64,000 nt of DNA, taken from Bimastos eiseni (Eukaryota > Annelida > Clitellata > Crassiclitellata > Lumbricidae). Positions within the stretch are counted from its first letter, which is position 1. Each line of letters opens with the position of its first letter. A model generated the notes under the pieces. That model made no database searches. It saw only the letters and a program-made list of their open reading frames with translations, and was not told the origin of the DNA. This document shows positions 13,827 through 26,565 of the stretch, one piece after another. A program made the position numbers and the translations under genes. Location: the NCBI GenBank assembly GCA_959347315.1, contig OY365810.1:9953647-10017646 (forward strand), written 5' to 3'.

Positions 13827-14296
13827 GTGATGCCTGTTAATACATGTACATGTAGGCCTGTGGTCATGATTGCGCTTTGCTACCTGAGTCTCCTGAGATG
13901 GAAGGTACGGGCTATCTTAGCTATTTCTATGCTCGGTCAAGTACACAGGGCTCACAGATTGGCCACGAAATCAACCTCAGGCACTAGGAGACATACGTTT
14001 ATTGTATTAATGCCAACCCATTCATGTAATAATCGCATTAATCGCTCATTAGACCGTCATGGCCTTCTAGTACCTCGGTCTAGAACCACCACAGCTCAGC
14101 ATTGTGCCTACATGATTGCCTCTTTGCTACGTAACAGCCTTCCTGCTGTGAATCGTGCTGCAATCTTGTTTGGCACTGTTTCTACTCGTTCTCTTAAGAT
14201 TTTTCTTTTCTCTAGGGGTTTTCGCACTGGGAGCGCCTCTGATTAGATTCTACTGCGAGAGGCGCTTCATAAATCCGTAAATAGAATAGAATAGAA
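13827..14296 (+). pseudogene. CR1/L2-like LINE, 3' end with structured tail
   Basis: The translated end of a reverse-transcriptase ORF is recognisable from a short motif near its C-terminus (residues LLVPRSRTTTAQ, then N-S-L-P), typical of the post-RT region of CR1/L2 elements. It is followed by a 3' tail at 14222-14296 with GCGCCTCT and AGAGGCGC able to pair, ending in repeated TAGAA. The RT catalytic core is absent, as in 5'-truncated copies. Near-identical tails occur at 35012-35080 and 37235-37319. Confidence 0.65.
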
Positions 14297-14581
14297 TTAT
14301 GTTGGTACGAAAGTGCAAATTGAGAATAACAAGTACTGGAACACACGCAGTAGGCCTACAACAGAACAGCAGGTCCTTTACACCCCCTCTCTTGTCCGAA
14401 GCTGTCACAATTTTAACAAAACCCTCCTTCTCCCACTTTTGCGGACATCTCATGATCAAAAACAATCTATTATTTATTATTAAATTTTGAGGAACCGAAA
14501 GGAATATCAGGACATAAATTCTTTAGAATAAGATTTGTAGACTTACGATATGGTTTGCTTCAGCGGACATAATCACAGATT

Positions 14582-15479
14582 CAGAGTTGTATGGTCTCGA
14601 GACAGTGTCTCGGTCTCGAGACGTCTCGAGACAGTTTTTTAGTGTCTCGGTCTCGGATACCTGTTGTCTCGGTATCGGTCTCGAGGCAGTGTCTCGAATT
14701 TTTAGAAACTGTCTTGAAGTGAAAGTATTGTTCTGTCTCGAACAAGCGGTCTCGATAAGTTTCGCGTTAACTGTCTTAAAATTTTGAGCTAGAAGCTAAA
14801 ACCGGAATCTACGACAAATGGTAATTCTGGTTAACGCGCGAGTCACATGATACTGAAATCAATTCAATTGTCTTAAAGTGGAAAATTGTCTGAGAGAGAA
14901 CCTAAAATTGGGAAGCTTGCGTTTAAGCAATTTGAAGTTAGGCCTATTGACAAACAATAGCTATTGGCTACTAGTTTGTCATTGATGTAAAACCACCATA
15001 ACCGAAACGATCGGAACAACTTCGAGTTTCTCAGGGTGATAGACGTTTAAAATCGTTTAGAAGATTTCAGACGTGCTTTCTTTATACTATTCAGAAAGTA
15101 GGTTGAAGAAGAAATATCGAAAAAGATAAAACTCGGCAATATAAAAACTGTTCTTGGGAATTGGTGCGATATACATTATAATTAAGTTTCAATTTGAAAA
15201 CAAATGAACCTTATTCCCGAAAACTGATACATTAGTATTTTACAGCCTTCTATATAGGATCACTTGTCTTTTACTGTCTCGAACTGTCTTGAACCTAGTG
15301 TCTTCTTTCTCGGTCTCGGCACCTGACTGTCTAGGTCTCTGTTTCGGCATCTCAATTGAAGTGAAAGTCTTGTTCTGTCTCGAACAAGCCGTCTCGATAA
15401 GTTTCGCGATAACTGTCTTAAAATTTTGCGTCTCGGTCTCGTCTTGGTCTTGAATTTTAAAGTCTTGCATACAACACTG
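14582..15479. mobile_element. hAT-type MITE, GTCTCG-rich (copy A)
   Basis: Ends CAGAGTTGTATG and CATACAACACTG are inverted with one mismatch. The element is flanked by a perfect 8-bp direct duplication CACAGATT (14574-14581 and 15480-15487), the hAT signature. Both ends are packed with GTCTCG/GTCTTG repeats around a unique AT-rich core. No transposase frame. The copy at 46858-47600 is the same family in opposite orientation. Confidence 0.9.
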
Positions 15480-15487
15480 CACAGATT

Positions 15488-17045
15488 TCAAGAGGAAGAT
15501 ATAACCGTAATGCTTTCCATGTTATATTGCCGTGGTTCTAGCACAGACGAACAACTTAGAGCATCTTTATACCATATCATATTGCAATTATTGACTTCGG
15601 TTTCGCCAGTGTCTAATGCAGCATGAGTAGCTAAGCCTATGGCTCGTTATAATTCGTTATAATTCGTGTGTAGACCTATATTATGAAGCAGAACATGCTA
15701 AACATCTGCATGATGAACCTTCAACATTCGGTTTAACGTATTAATGATGCCTCGAGAACCGTTTCTTTTTGAGTCATCATTATGCTCTCATCCAAATCGA
15801 ATTTTCAAGTTATTCAGTAAAAAATTATAAAATCTTTAAATTTGATCACAATTCATGCATCAGAGTCATTAAAATATATCCTACATTGCGGCATTTAAGC
15901 AAACGCACAAAAGGAAGTTATTTTTATTTTTCAAACAAAAGAATGCAGAAAACAATTAAACACAAAATTTCAATCCCCACCAGGACAGAAATTTGGTTCG
16001 AGATTTTTATTTCGCTTCCAACCAATCCAATTCAGCTTTAATGGAACCAGTGACGGTGGATTGTTGAGACGGAGCGGCTATTATTTGAAGGTTGGCACAC
16101 GACCTACATGTGTAGTGCGCCGAGGATGAGAAAATGATGTCGTTAACACCTTATACCATGGCTGCCTATAAGGATAGCTCAATGAACGAAAACTGCTCTC
16201 CTTGTCTTTTTAGAACGGGTCAGCGAGGTTTCGATAAGTGCTTGAAAACTACCACAGTCCGTTAGTCTTTTCCCTTCATTCTGCTATAGTATAAAAGTTG
16301 TAATTCACGCACCTGAAGAGTCAAGAATGAATAGTGTACCAAACAACAACAGAAACGATGAGCAAATTGAGCACCCAATCATCTTGTATAATCTCGTACT
16401 GAAGAAACCTTTTCTGTACGTGAAAGACAATTAAATTAGCAGACTGTAGGCCTATATGTTGCAGGTAGAACGCAGCTATGCATTGATGCCAATGAACTTG
16501 ACAGTACTGCATTAAACACCTGTTAATTTGCATAGTGCTTTTAAATGTATCGACAGAAAACTAGTCAAACGCTTATGGCGTATTTAAATCAATTCACAGA
16601 TAACCTAACATCGAGCGCGTATGGCCCGACTACCTGTTAACATTGAATCATTTGTTACAGTTTTAATGCAGCCTACATGTAGTTCAACGTAGACGACATA
16701 TCTTTAAAGCTACACTACCCTAGCTATATCCAATGCACATCTATCATATGTGGCAGTAAACAAACAAATTATTGCGAATGTTTCGTATGGCAAAGCGCAT
16801 GGACTTCTATATGGACCTGCTTACTTTCATGACTTATTAATTAGGACGGACGTTTGAGTTTCCACTTAAATCAGTTCCCATAGCCTACGCTTCCTAAGGC
16901 TCTATTGTTGTCTTCAGTGCGCATGCTGTCTTTCTCCGCCGGTCTTCAGTTAAAAGTCGGACACATTAGAGTTTGACCATGTTCAGCAAAAAATCCAAGA
17001 TCATTGTGGGCTATTTCTATTCAATTCGCTCTAATTATTTGTAAT
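15488..17045. other. Gene-free stretch
   Basis: Ordinary complexity, with short open frames that lack domains and splice-phase support. Confidence 0.4.
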
Positions 17046-17330
17046 TTGTAATGGCGTACTCATATAGCGCCACTCAAATCAGAGTCGCTGGGACCCACGT
17101 AAGCGAAGCTCCTGGATTGAGCCGTGGCAAAGTGCATGCGGGGAACCACCAGAAGTCCACGGGCAGAGGAAAGAAGGAAAGCCCGGTGTTAAGGAGCATT
17201 CTTGTTCTGACCAGCGGCTGCTCTACGGAAGCCAGAAAGGGCAAGCGCCCCTGCAACTTAGTCAGTACTAACCAGTGGCACCTCCAACTTTTAGTTAAAT
17301 TCTTAGGTTTGAAGAAACCAGACATCTAAT
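17046..17330. other. Unidentified GC-rich block, open in both directions
   Basis: Markedly more GC-rich than its flanks, with an 84-93 codon frame on each strand over the same bases. Neither translation shows a domain I know. It could be a retroposon fragment, a structured RNA or foreign DNA. I do not call a gene. Confidence 0.3.
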
Positions 17331-17671
17331 TGGCCACTCTCTCAGGTTCGCTGGCCTCTCATTAGGGCTCCTTGGTCTTACGGTTTTCTTTATTTTTCGT
17401 TATGTACAGCACTACTAATCATATGTACATTAATATGGGTTGTTTTTAAAAATAATTCATGATTTTTTGGTCTTTTGTTTAGACTACACATGTAAATGGT
17501 TATATACGCAATATATTTACACAATGTTATGCAATATCAAGTTTGGAAGGATTTCTATACGTGCATATTCGTATTTGTACATTTATGCAATGCTATATAG
17601 GTAATATTAGATATAGATGTAATAAACATAAAAATGGTGATATATTTTAATCAGGCTATTATGTTTGTCCT

Positions 17672-17945
17672 CAGATTTGCTACCTAACAATGGTAACTGC
17701 ACCGTCTATGCCCTATTGGGCAATGCGGGCATCTGCCCCTAATCTGTGTCAGATCGTGCAGAATACGAAGACAGTGACCAAACGATCAGCTATCTATGGA
17801 AGTCCATTGACAAAGCTGATATGATTAATGAGGATCTTATCTTTGTCAACAGATTTGCACCCAAACAATGGCAACTAAATCTGCTAAGCCCTCTTGTGCA
17901 ATGCGGGCATCTGCAACCTACACTGCTGTCAGATTGTGCAGAATA
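17672..17945. repeat. Diverged direct repeat, ~95 bp, offset ~180
   Basis: CAGATTTGC, then CAATGG.AACT, then GCAATGCGGGCATCTGC, then GTCAGAT.GTGCAGAATA occur in the same order at 17672-17765 and 17850-17945. Function unknown. Confidence 0.7.
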
Positions 17946-18576
17946 TCAATTTTGCAACAGTTAAAATAATTGAGCAGAGATTGACCTATATATTGCCTTT
18001 GCTATTGAAAATTTGCCCCGCTAAGTCAGCAACATATGTTCTTAGTGAAATGAGCCCAGTGCTGCAATTTTTCAAAGGTAGACAAAACATGTCCAAAATC
18101 AACAGTTCTTATATCTATTCCACCAGGTGGTGATGTCGAGTACAATCTTATAGAGTTTGAGAAACGAGTGTGAATGTTGCGATTTCTAAATCAGGGTCAA
18201 CTTAAATATGCAGGACGGACGTCTAAACTGCCCTAACTTAACCAATCATAGGCCTACCTCATTCACATAATAATTTGTTAAATATTGCTCATCAACGCGC
18301 GACCTTAAAGTGATCATCAATTTCTGACACGCATTTAATTATACTGGCGCTACAGAAATCAACTGGATTAGAAGAGGACACAATTACGGAAGTTCAATTA
18401 AATTCAAAATTGTTGAACCCAAATACCCTAGCTCTGTCATTCGGTCCTGCGCTATGTTGGTGGAGTAGCAGTAAAACCAACCATGTAGCTTGTTGGGTTT
18501 CCTATACCACTCGTGAACTAGAGACGCGCTGTCCAATCTTTGACCTTCACCGCTCTTCTACATTAAAAACAATCGG

Positions 18577-18906
18577 CTAGCATCGGTTACAGGCACGTTT
18601 CACGTCTATTCTTTCGATCGGAGGATCAGATAGAGACACTGCTTCGCCAAAGGAGTCGTCAATATGAGCTGCCTGTAATAGTTGAGCGGAACGACTCTGG
18701 AGGCAGATGGCTAGTTTTCCGAACAACTCCTTAACTCCTAAAAGTGTGCAGACAAAAGTCAGATTTATAATTGAGAATGAATAAAAGATTAGATTAATAA
18801 AATGAAGAAGAAAAATGATAAAACTCAATAGTGTTATTATTAGTGGCATTAAAGCAATGATGAGTATAATGATAATAATAATAATAGTAATAATAACGAT
18901 GATGAT

Positions 18907-18969
<63 letters not shown>

Positions 18970-21900
18970 TATAATAATGATAATAATGTGAATTAATAAA
19001 TAATAATAATAATAATAACAATGATAATGTCATTTCTGGGCACCTCGGGCTCAGACTGGAACAATCGTGAGACTAGAAGCTGATTGACTCTTGCGTTTAA
19101 AAAATATCGAAAACGATCAACTTAAATTAAATGAGTCTATATCAATGGCTTACGAATAAAAAATCTGTGTTGTTGATAAAAAAATAATAATATCAGCAAC
19201 AACAACGACAACAATAACTGTAGGCTAACTATTAAAACGATAAGAATAATGTCATCAATGATAATTATTACTATAGTGATTGTAATAATGAAAATAGCAA
19301 TTATAATATTAATGATAGGCCCTTTTTCTATTCCAATAAGAATTTACAGGGAGGATGTCCTATAATAATTCCTCCCTGTAAATTCTTATTATTCAAAAAA
19401 AGGTACTTGATAATGCTGATAAATATTGTAGGGCCAGTCTCTACTATCAATCGAAGCATGAAACGCATATGGCTCAACTCAGAGGCATTCTGTGAGAGAC
19501 TGGAGGTGACTGGAGTGACGTTGTAATTATCAACAAGAAACAGCATCATGAGTGTCGGTGACGTTACCTTGACCGGTCAAAGCGGACGTTTCCAGATAGA
19601 AGAGGGCGCCCACTTTAGTCGCGTATGCTTCTGCGTCTTGTGTTGTTATCTCACGTCTATCGTTTTGGTCGGCTTTGTTGCCAACGACACAGATCACTGA
19701 AGCAGAAACACAGACAACAAATTTTAATTACGAAAACTGATATCCAATTCTAAACTGTTGTCATAATATCAAGAAAAGCAAACGTTTCCTTCATGTCTAC
19801 TTTAATAACCTTGACGGTTGCTTCTTAGATTCGCAGGCTGACTAACTAGTGGCATTAAACACGGCTCTGCTAAAATTCCGTCACATTCATATGTCTCTGC
19901 ATGCATGCATCCATACACATTCAACACGAACTTATAAATTTGAGAGTGTAAGAAATTGAAATTGTAAAGTTATATATAAAATTTCGGCGTTTTTGAACAA
20001 CTACTATATTTATTTTCTAGTAGTTTCGCAGAATAAAAGCAGAAAACATCCACATATGTGTACCATGACCATAACCCTAATCATAAAATTTATTGTTCCC
20101 AAAAAAATCAAACAAAGCAATGACGTTTACAATAACATGAGGAAGTAAGATATTTAAGAGATTAAGAGAGAACCCCAATGGGACGGCAATCCCGCTAGAG
20201 GGGTCACTTTTAAATGAAAAGGAAAAAATAAGTGTACAGGCGGTCGAAGAGTAATGCAAAATGTGGGTTTATTGAAAACTTAACTAGTTACAGGTGTAAC
20301 TAAAGTTAAAGATACAAGAGACTATGATAGAATAAAAATTAGCAGTCGAATGATGCAATCAGCAAAAACATTTATTTGTTAAGTAAAGAATCATTATTTC
20401 GAAAATCACAAAAGTTACTTTTAAATACACCCATGTTAGGCTGTAAACGAATGACCATTGGTAAACTATTCCAGGTCGTAGGGAGCATAGATCCATGGCC
20501 TACATTTTGGTCCAGTCATGGGCGCCGACTCCACAGGGACAACGGGAGTTTTGCCTCTCTGCTTTTGAAGCTACCAGGGCAAGAGTATGGTTTCGCCCCG
20601 GTATCTTTTGGCAATGTTAATGGCCAATGGTAACGATAATTATCGATTGGGCCTGTATTGGCTTTAGTAGACTATAGAACTCTATTAATAAAGAAACCAA
20701 CTGTCAAGACTCAAGAAGTCAATTAGCAACGTGCTAGTGCTATTACTTGTCGGTTCAACAGTTTTAACAATTATGTGCGTGCATGCATTACGCCGAGCGC
20801 GCATTAGACCTCGCTGTGGCGCACAAGGATTGTTTTACATTTGTGGGTTACTTCTGCCACTGTACTCAAAATCAAAAGTTGGCGCCTGTGGGTCCAGGGT
20901 ATCGAATTGAGATTTTTTAGTGTTGGTTCGGGCCAAGATTGGTCTATAAGTATTTGAGGCACGCAGAGCATATGGATTAATTTAAGAGGAACGAACAAAA
21001 TAATCAGAAAAAATAGAGGGACGCTCGTTATTATAATGCTTGAACATCAGCTCAGTAATTTGGAGAGCAGCTATTTGATTACGTGTAGACAACCAGCTGG
21101 GAGGTGTTGATATTTCGATAAAATTCCTTTTGGGTTACGAGTGTTTCTGGTGCGCGTGAATAATCGCCGTGAATATCACTATTAAGAAACAAGGTTCGGC
21201 TCAGTCAAAATAATTCATATCAACAATGAATTGTAACAATCGAAGAGACTAGGTCATCCTCGAACATCCTATACTCAGATACTTCAACATGTGTCATTTT
21301 ATTAGCTCGTAAAACGTAATGTAATTGATGACTACAACTTCATCCTAATTGTACTAATTGCACCATGCATTTATAATTGTTTCCTTTAGAGACATTACGC
21401 AACTGTTTACTTTTACTTAAATTCAGATTTATATCATCAACGATTATAGTTCAAACTAAAGTTTAGATATTTCAAAACGAGCACAATGAATTTTACACAA
21501 CTCACATATTTCGTCTCCCAGATTGAGGCGCATGTCTGTAACAAAAGTATTTTCACAGCTATATCAATTAATTAACTGATAATATTATTCTATGCAAACA
21601 GTGACCAATTACCAGTGGAACGCGTACATCATCTTTTAATCGTCAAAGTCAGTTATTGAACCTTTCATACGTTCATCGCGTCCTGTAAAGTAGGTAAACT
21701 GCCAGTTTCAAACAAGCACATAATATATTGCATGATGCAAGCTATAGTATCTTTCGAGGCCTTTTTCTTGTATCGCCCAAGCCGTCGATAGGTGTCGGTG
21801 TCATGGCGGGAAACGTTCACCAACGCGGATACAATAGGAGGCGCTTTAAATATAAAACCTCAACAATTACAAGAGTAAGTTCTCTCACCAATGTAATAAT

Positions 21901-24798
21901 TTACTTATAAAATACGGTTAAATACCCCTTTCAACCTAATCCTTTTGTGATAACATATAGTTATCGGCAGTAGCTGTAGTTGTTCTCACTGCCGTAGTGG
22001 TAATAGTGGCAGATGCCGCCGTTGCTGCGTAAATTGTAGTAGTAGTGATACTCTTACCCGTGACCCAGTAGTTGAGCGACCGGAAGCTGAGTTCGTCAGT
22101 GACGTCATATACGAGCAGAGCTGCCACTGCATCGCGATAATACATGGGCATCTGAAATCAGAAATATAATTCACAAGTGTACGACTTAGGCACCACCTCT
22201 TTGCGAACGTCCCATTAATTTATGTTCCGGTAAGCATCTGTGTATGCGTAGTTTCATTTATCTATGTATGTACAATGCACACGCATACACTTATGCATAC
22301 ATTATGCATCATCATCATCATCATCATCATCATCGTCATCGTCATCATCAACGTCATCGTCGTCGTCTTCATCATCAGCATTATCATCATTATCAGTTTT
22401 GTAGGGTCAACATGTATATTTATGTACACCAGGGTTCTTACAATGGTGGGAGTGATGATGATGATGATGTCGATGATGATGACTACTTCAAAAGAGGTAA
22501 CAGCATGTGAAGTAGTCTACGGTTGTTTACCATGGATTTGAACTTCTCTTCACCGGCCGTGTCCCAAATGTGCATGATGATGCGCCTCTCTGACACAGGA
22601 CTAGAACATGAAAATTGACAACAAAAACGTCTTTTAGATAATGAATAAAATTTAAATTAGACTGAGGAGTCTAAGTTAAAAATTTACTTCGACTGATGCT
22701 AGACCTCAACGGAAACATTATCTAAACATTATGCATGAATTAATAATAGCATCTTTGAACACGAGAAAGCTGCACATTCAATTGATTTTGATTGCGTTGA
22801 TATATCCAATGACATCAGGCAAGACTGGTGAAAGTGTCAGGTGCATGTTATGGTATAGTCATTATGCTTCAACTTATAAATTAGTCAATACTTCTATTAC
22901 AGATACAGACATCACGATTCTCTGCAATACAACTACCTACAGTAAAAGTACCTACATTAAGTATATCTAGAAAGCAAATGCCATCTTTACAAATGCCATC
23001 ATTACAAATGCCTACACTTGAAATGCATGTACCAACATATAAACCGACGTTACCAAAGCAAGCAACACAAATCCCTAACTCTAGCATTTCAGATGCATAC
23101 GTGTACATCACGAATATCTACACTGCAAATACTTTCATCATTAATACATAATTTATAGCCTATCTTATACGTACCTACGAACTGGCCTCTCTACATTAGA
23201 AATACCTACATTACAAATCGATGATAAGAAGCACCAAGAGTATGGAACACCGAAGGATCAAAACGATTTTCTTTGTGGTGGACCACAATCGATGTTTTGC
23301 CAACACCTGAAATCAGAGAAAGTGATTAACAAAGCAAGTTGATTATCTTTAAACAAATAGATGAACTAAGCTACATCCATTGTCCTACTCTGCGCAGAGC
23401 AACCATCCTCTAGTAAATCATAATCTTCTTTCTGGAGATAATCCCCATTGCCACGTTTAGAGATTGCAATTCCGGACTACAATAAATTTTCCGGAATTTC
23501 GGGATTTTTTCGGTCAAATTCCGGAATTTTTCAGGAAGTCAGGGATTCTCATTGTGATTGTATTTACCGATTCATTATACTGGCAATTTCCAACAAAATT
23601 CCAATCAATTAAAGCGGGCCTACCAATTTTATGTTTTAACTAGTATAATTCCAAACCACACATGGAAGTAGCGCTGAAGATATCACAAAGTCGATATTCA
23701 GTGACAATGGTCAAAGAAATAGATAAAAAGTTACAAACTTGAAGAACAGAGATATAGCCCACGGTGTTAATGAATCCATAATGCATCGGGCACGCTTATG
23801 AAAATATGAACGCTGGAGGCACGTATAGTGAGTCCATCACCGAGTCTGTAAACTGGAGCAGATCGGCCTAACGCCGGCAGCAGACAACGCATGATCAGCG
23901 TCAACACGGTCTACTTGCTAGGCCAATAGGTGTTCAATCAAGAAATAATGTCAACAGACTCCTCATCAGTAGCCTCTCTGTCGTGGCGCTTGTATCTTTG
24001 TAGAGAATTAAACTCTCTAAAAACTTTGTATTCATTCTGAGGGCTTTAAGCCTGTTCAGCGTTCCCGGAATAACGGTAGAAATACAGAAAAACAAGAGTC
24101 ATTTTGCGCGCTGTTCATAGACCTAATAGCGCAATTATTCAAAGACATAGGCCCGACCTCACATGAAATATAGGGCCTACTAGGCAATATCATATTCATA
24201 TATATATCATAATTATGTAAAAAAATAAAGTGTGTTCCATGAATTATGATAACAATAATGATAATTACTGCTACTTAAACCCATAATTTCACTTCCGAAA
24301 TTCCGGAATTTGTGCTTGAAAAATTCCGGAATTTTGGTATTCATAAAAGACCAGAATTCCGGAATTCCGAAATTCTGGAATTGCAATCTCTAGCCACGTC
24401 TCTCATTCTCTAAATTCTTTTCACCTAACGATAGCCTACTAATTAGCCCACAGCCCCTTGTTGGAGGGAGCGCGTAGTGTTGTTCATGGAGATCAGACTG
24501 ATATGTAGAGTAGAGTGAGTTCGATTGGCGAAAGTTGATTAGTCCATCTCTCTCAAGGCGACGCATACTATTAGGCCTACTTGATATTATTCGTTCACAC
24601 ACTGCATGTGACCATACTGCGGTTTCTCAATTTCAAAATTAAAACTAAAATATTATGATTAGTAGGCTTTGAGATTAATCTATTGTCAGGATCGAAGAGT
24701 ATTTAACTCCAGGTTTGACACAGTCTTGAAGAAGTCCTACCTGCAGATCCGACGACAATTACTTTCACTTCCAGTGAATTCGGTAAATAGGTCTCCAT
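18577..24798 (-). CDS. Rab-family small GTPase, six exons, 196 aa model
   Basis: Exons (minus): 24798-24741, 23306-23215, 22587-22531, 22151-22058, 19696-19568 and 18737-18577. Their phases agree and total 591 bp. The product would be a membrane-trafficking switch that cycles GTP/GDP and is anchored by C-terminal prenyl groups. Motifs in order: P-loop GSAGVGKTS split by intron 1, switch I HTLGA, WDTAGEEKF, MPMYYRDA, GNKAD, ETSA, and a C-terminus ending C-N-R-C. Residues after YYR (VYDVTD) resemble the Rab5/21/22/24 branch, but I cannot assign the subfamily. Oddities: the usual catalytic Gln of WDTAGQE is Glu; about ten residues are missing between NYWV and ICVVGNKAD (a microexon in the 2.4 kb intron 4 is possible); the exon 3 acceptor is ambiguous (22587 keeps frame, whereas the stronger-looking site at 22600 does not). 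Confidence 0.85.
18865..19025. repeat. (TAA)n microsatellite in the last Rab intron
   Basis: Long imperfect TAA/GATGAT run. The Tyr-rich minus-strand frame over it is an artefact. Confidence 0.95.
19335..19390. ncRNA. 20-bp perfect stem hairpin in Rab intron 5
   Basis: Arms 19335-19354 (AATAAGAATTTACAGGGAGG) and 19371-19390 pair without mismatch around a 16-base loop, with partial pairing beyond the base of the stem. It lies in an intron on the transcribed strand. The size suits a microRNA-like precursor, but a tiny foldback repeat fits equally well. Confidence 0.35.
22302..22486. repeat. (CAT)n and (GAT)n runs in Rab intron 3
   Basis: CAT-rich run 22302-22395 and GAT run 22453-22486, complementary in sense and able to fold back. 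The His-rich plus frames are artefacts. Confidence 0.9.
22995..23110. repeat. Degenerate ACAAATGCC-type repeat in Rab intron 2
   Basis: Imperfect short tandem units such as TTACAAATGCCATC and ACATTAAAAATACCTAC-like strings. It gives a pseudo-repetitive Gly/Cys-rich minus-strand frame that I do not believe. Confidence 0.4.
23458..24392. mobile_element. hAT-like element with TTCCGGAAT repeats, in Rab intron 1
   Basis: Inverted ends TAGAGATTGCAATTCCGGA and its near complement at the right. Flanks are GCCACGTT (23450-23457) and GCCACGTC (24393-24400), an 8-bp duplication with one change. Subterminal zones are full of TTCCGGAA palindromes. No transposase frame in 935 bp. It sits wholly inside intron 1 of the Rab gene. 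Confidence 0.85.
24521..24565. repeat. Dispersed relative of the satellite SINE-like block
   Basis: GAGTTCGATT, then AAAGTTGA.TAGTCCATCT, then CAAGGCG resembles 1818-1870 of the satellite monomer. Confidence 0.5.
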
Positions 24799-25402
24799 CT
24801 TCCTCGATTGTTTCCAGATGCTCTGTCACTATGGTCAATTTGGATGATAGAATCAAAAGTCGACTACTCCATACTTCAATGAATAGTTAATCGAGGACGA
24901 TATCGAGGTAAATTCGCTCTGATCACAGCATATCAAAGTTTACATGCACACTCAAGTCAATCAATTAATGCAAAAGTTTGACTATTTCATAGTTTACATT
25001 TCGCTGTCGAACTATATTATTTTCTTCACTAAATGCACCACCGTCTTATGAGCCTCAGCGTTATCGATGTTGTCAGAGATCACAAGCCAGGGGGCGTCAA
25101 GCGACTGAGTGGTTTTCTTAAGCAAATGAATGTGCTTTCTAAAATAGAATCACGTGCTAAGTGGTGTAGCTCAAAATATCAGGTGAAGCAATATCTGTTT
25201 CAATCCACGTGTAGCGATTACCTCACTGCGATACAGATATCGTGAGGTTGAACGCAACTTCCGCAGTTCAATACAGTTTGTCAAATCCTGTAACACGACC
25301 CTATAACCAATTGACTTGAACGTTGACTAGGCCTTTCCATTCGCAAAGTGGCTTTAGCAAAACGATCCGAAGGACTGGTGGTCGCCTACAACACAATACA
25401 TA
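24799..25402. other. Upstream region of the Rab gene
   Basis: No TATA box or obvious 5' UTR exon was identified. Nothing else is recognised. Confidence 0.3.
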
Positions 25403-25687
25403 GGGCCCCGTGGCTTATGTGATCAATGCGATTTTGCAGTTTTTCGCATAAATTGTCGGTTTTCGCATAAATTTCTAATGCAAAGTTTTCGCAAATTATT
25501 GCATAGAGTTGGTAAATTTCGGTCAATGTCAACTATAATTGGCCTATCCAAGCTATTATTAGGCTTTAGGGGTTATAGTTTACCGATCAGACGACGTAAT
25601 TGTTGATGACTAGAACCCGTGGTTTATGCTATTATGCGACTTTTCGCATAATTTACGAAAATATTTCGCATAATCCACAGAGGCCTA
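25403..25687. mobile_element. Small foldback element with TTTTCGCATAA repeats
   Basis: GGCCCCGTGGCTTATGTGA at the left and GGCCTCTGTGGATTATGCGA read from the right are imperfect inverted ends. TTTCGCATAA occurs repeatedly inside both halves. No coding frame. Confidence 0.5.
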
Positions 25688-26384
25688 ACAATACAATGTG
25701 TATTTATACCGCACTTCAATGTGGCAAAGTCTTACTCAAGAAACGCGTGTTGCAATGTAGCGATTAGTCATAGGCCCAGTAGCTTACTTAGGAAAGGAGA
25801 TGAGTCTTAAGTTTGGTTTTTAAAATATTGTTTAAAGAAAACCTTCGGATTGTTTCTGATTTCCATTCAGCTGGAGTAGCTACTTCAAAGATTCTGTTTC
25901 CGAATTGTTCATATGCTCTTTTGAGTACGAGGTCTTCTGTTCAAGATGCTCTCAATCCACGTCTGGAAACGCTTGGTATGACTAAAGATGATGAGTACTG
26001 AAGACTAGAGTATGACATTACTTTGAACACCCGAAGACAAATTCTAAAAGATCATACGAATCTGAATGTGTAACGAGCGTAGTTATTGTAGAGCGTGGGT
26101 GGTGTGATCTCTAGGGTCACGATTTATGACAGACGAGCTGCATAGTGGATAACAGAGGTAAGCGGTGAAAGGGTGGATTTGGCGGACATTAGAGTATTGC
26201 ATTATAGTGGTCAATCTTGGATTTAATACACGTGAATGGACTAAGACAATGGGGCAAGGCTCAATTAAGCAGCGCTTGATTTGACTTTTTCGTCGGAGAT
26301 AAAAAGCAAACTAAAATGATGTAGACAATATTGAGCCGGGGGGGGGGGGGTGCGTAGAGTAGGGGTGAACACACTAGGACGCAG
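25688..26384. other. Gene-free stretch
   Basis: A 62-codon frame at 25813-26001 has no known domain. Ends in a run of 12-13 G near 26340. Confidence 0.35.
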
Positions 26385-26565
26385 AGCTGGGGAATCGAGT
26401 TCGAGACTCGTATCCCCCCTAATGTTGACTTCCTCCTCCTTTTGCTAGGCTGCAGTGTTTGTTAGCTTAAATATGAGTTGTTTAACGTAATGGGCGCCCT
26501 GCGTGGCTGCCGACGGTTAAATTTGACTCCTATAATAACTTATCATTCGTTCATTCTGTACTTGT
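26385..26565 (+). mobile_element. tRNA-derived SINE-like repeat related to the satellite
   Basis: Carries an A-box-like TAGAGTAGGGG just upstream and a B-box-like GAGTTCGAGACTC. The following GCGTGGCTG.CGAC block, then CATTCGTTC, matches satellite positions about 1910-1970. Confidence 0.5.

Noticed and set aside
18794..19033. Poly-Tyr/His minus-strand protein
   Set aside because: Translation of a (TAA)n microsatellite.
22244..22541. His-rich or Met-rich plus-strand proteins
   Set aside because: Translation of CAT/GAT repeats in a Rab intron.
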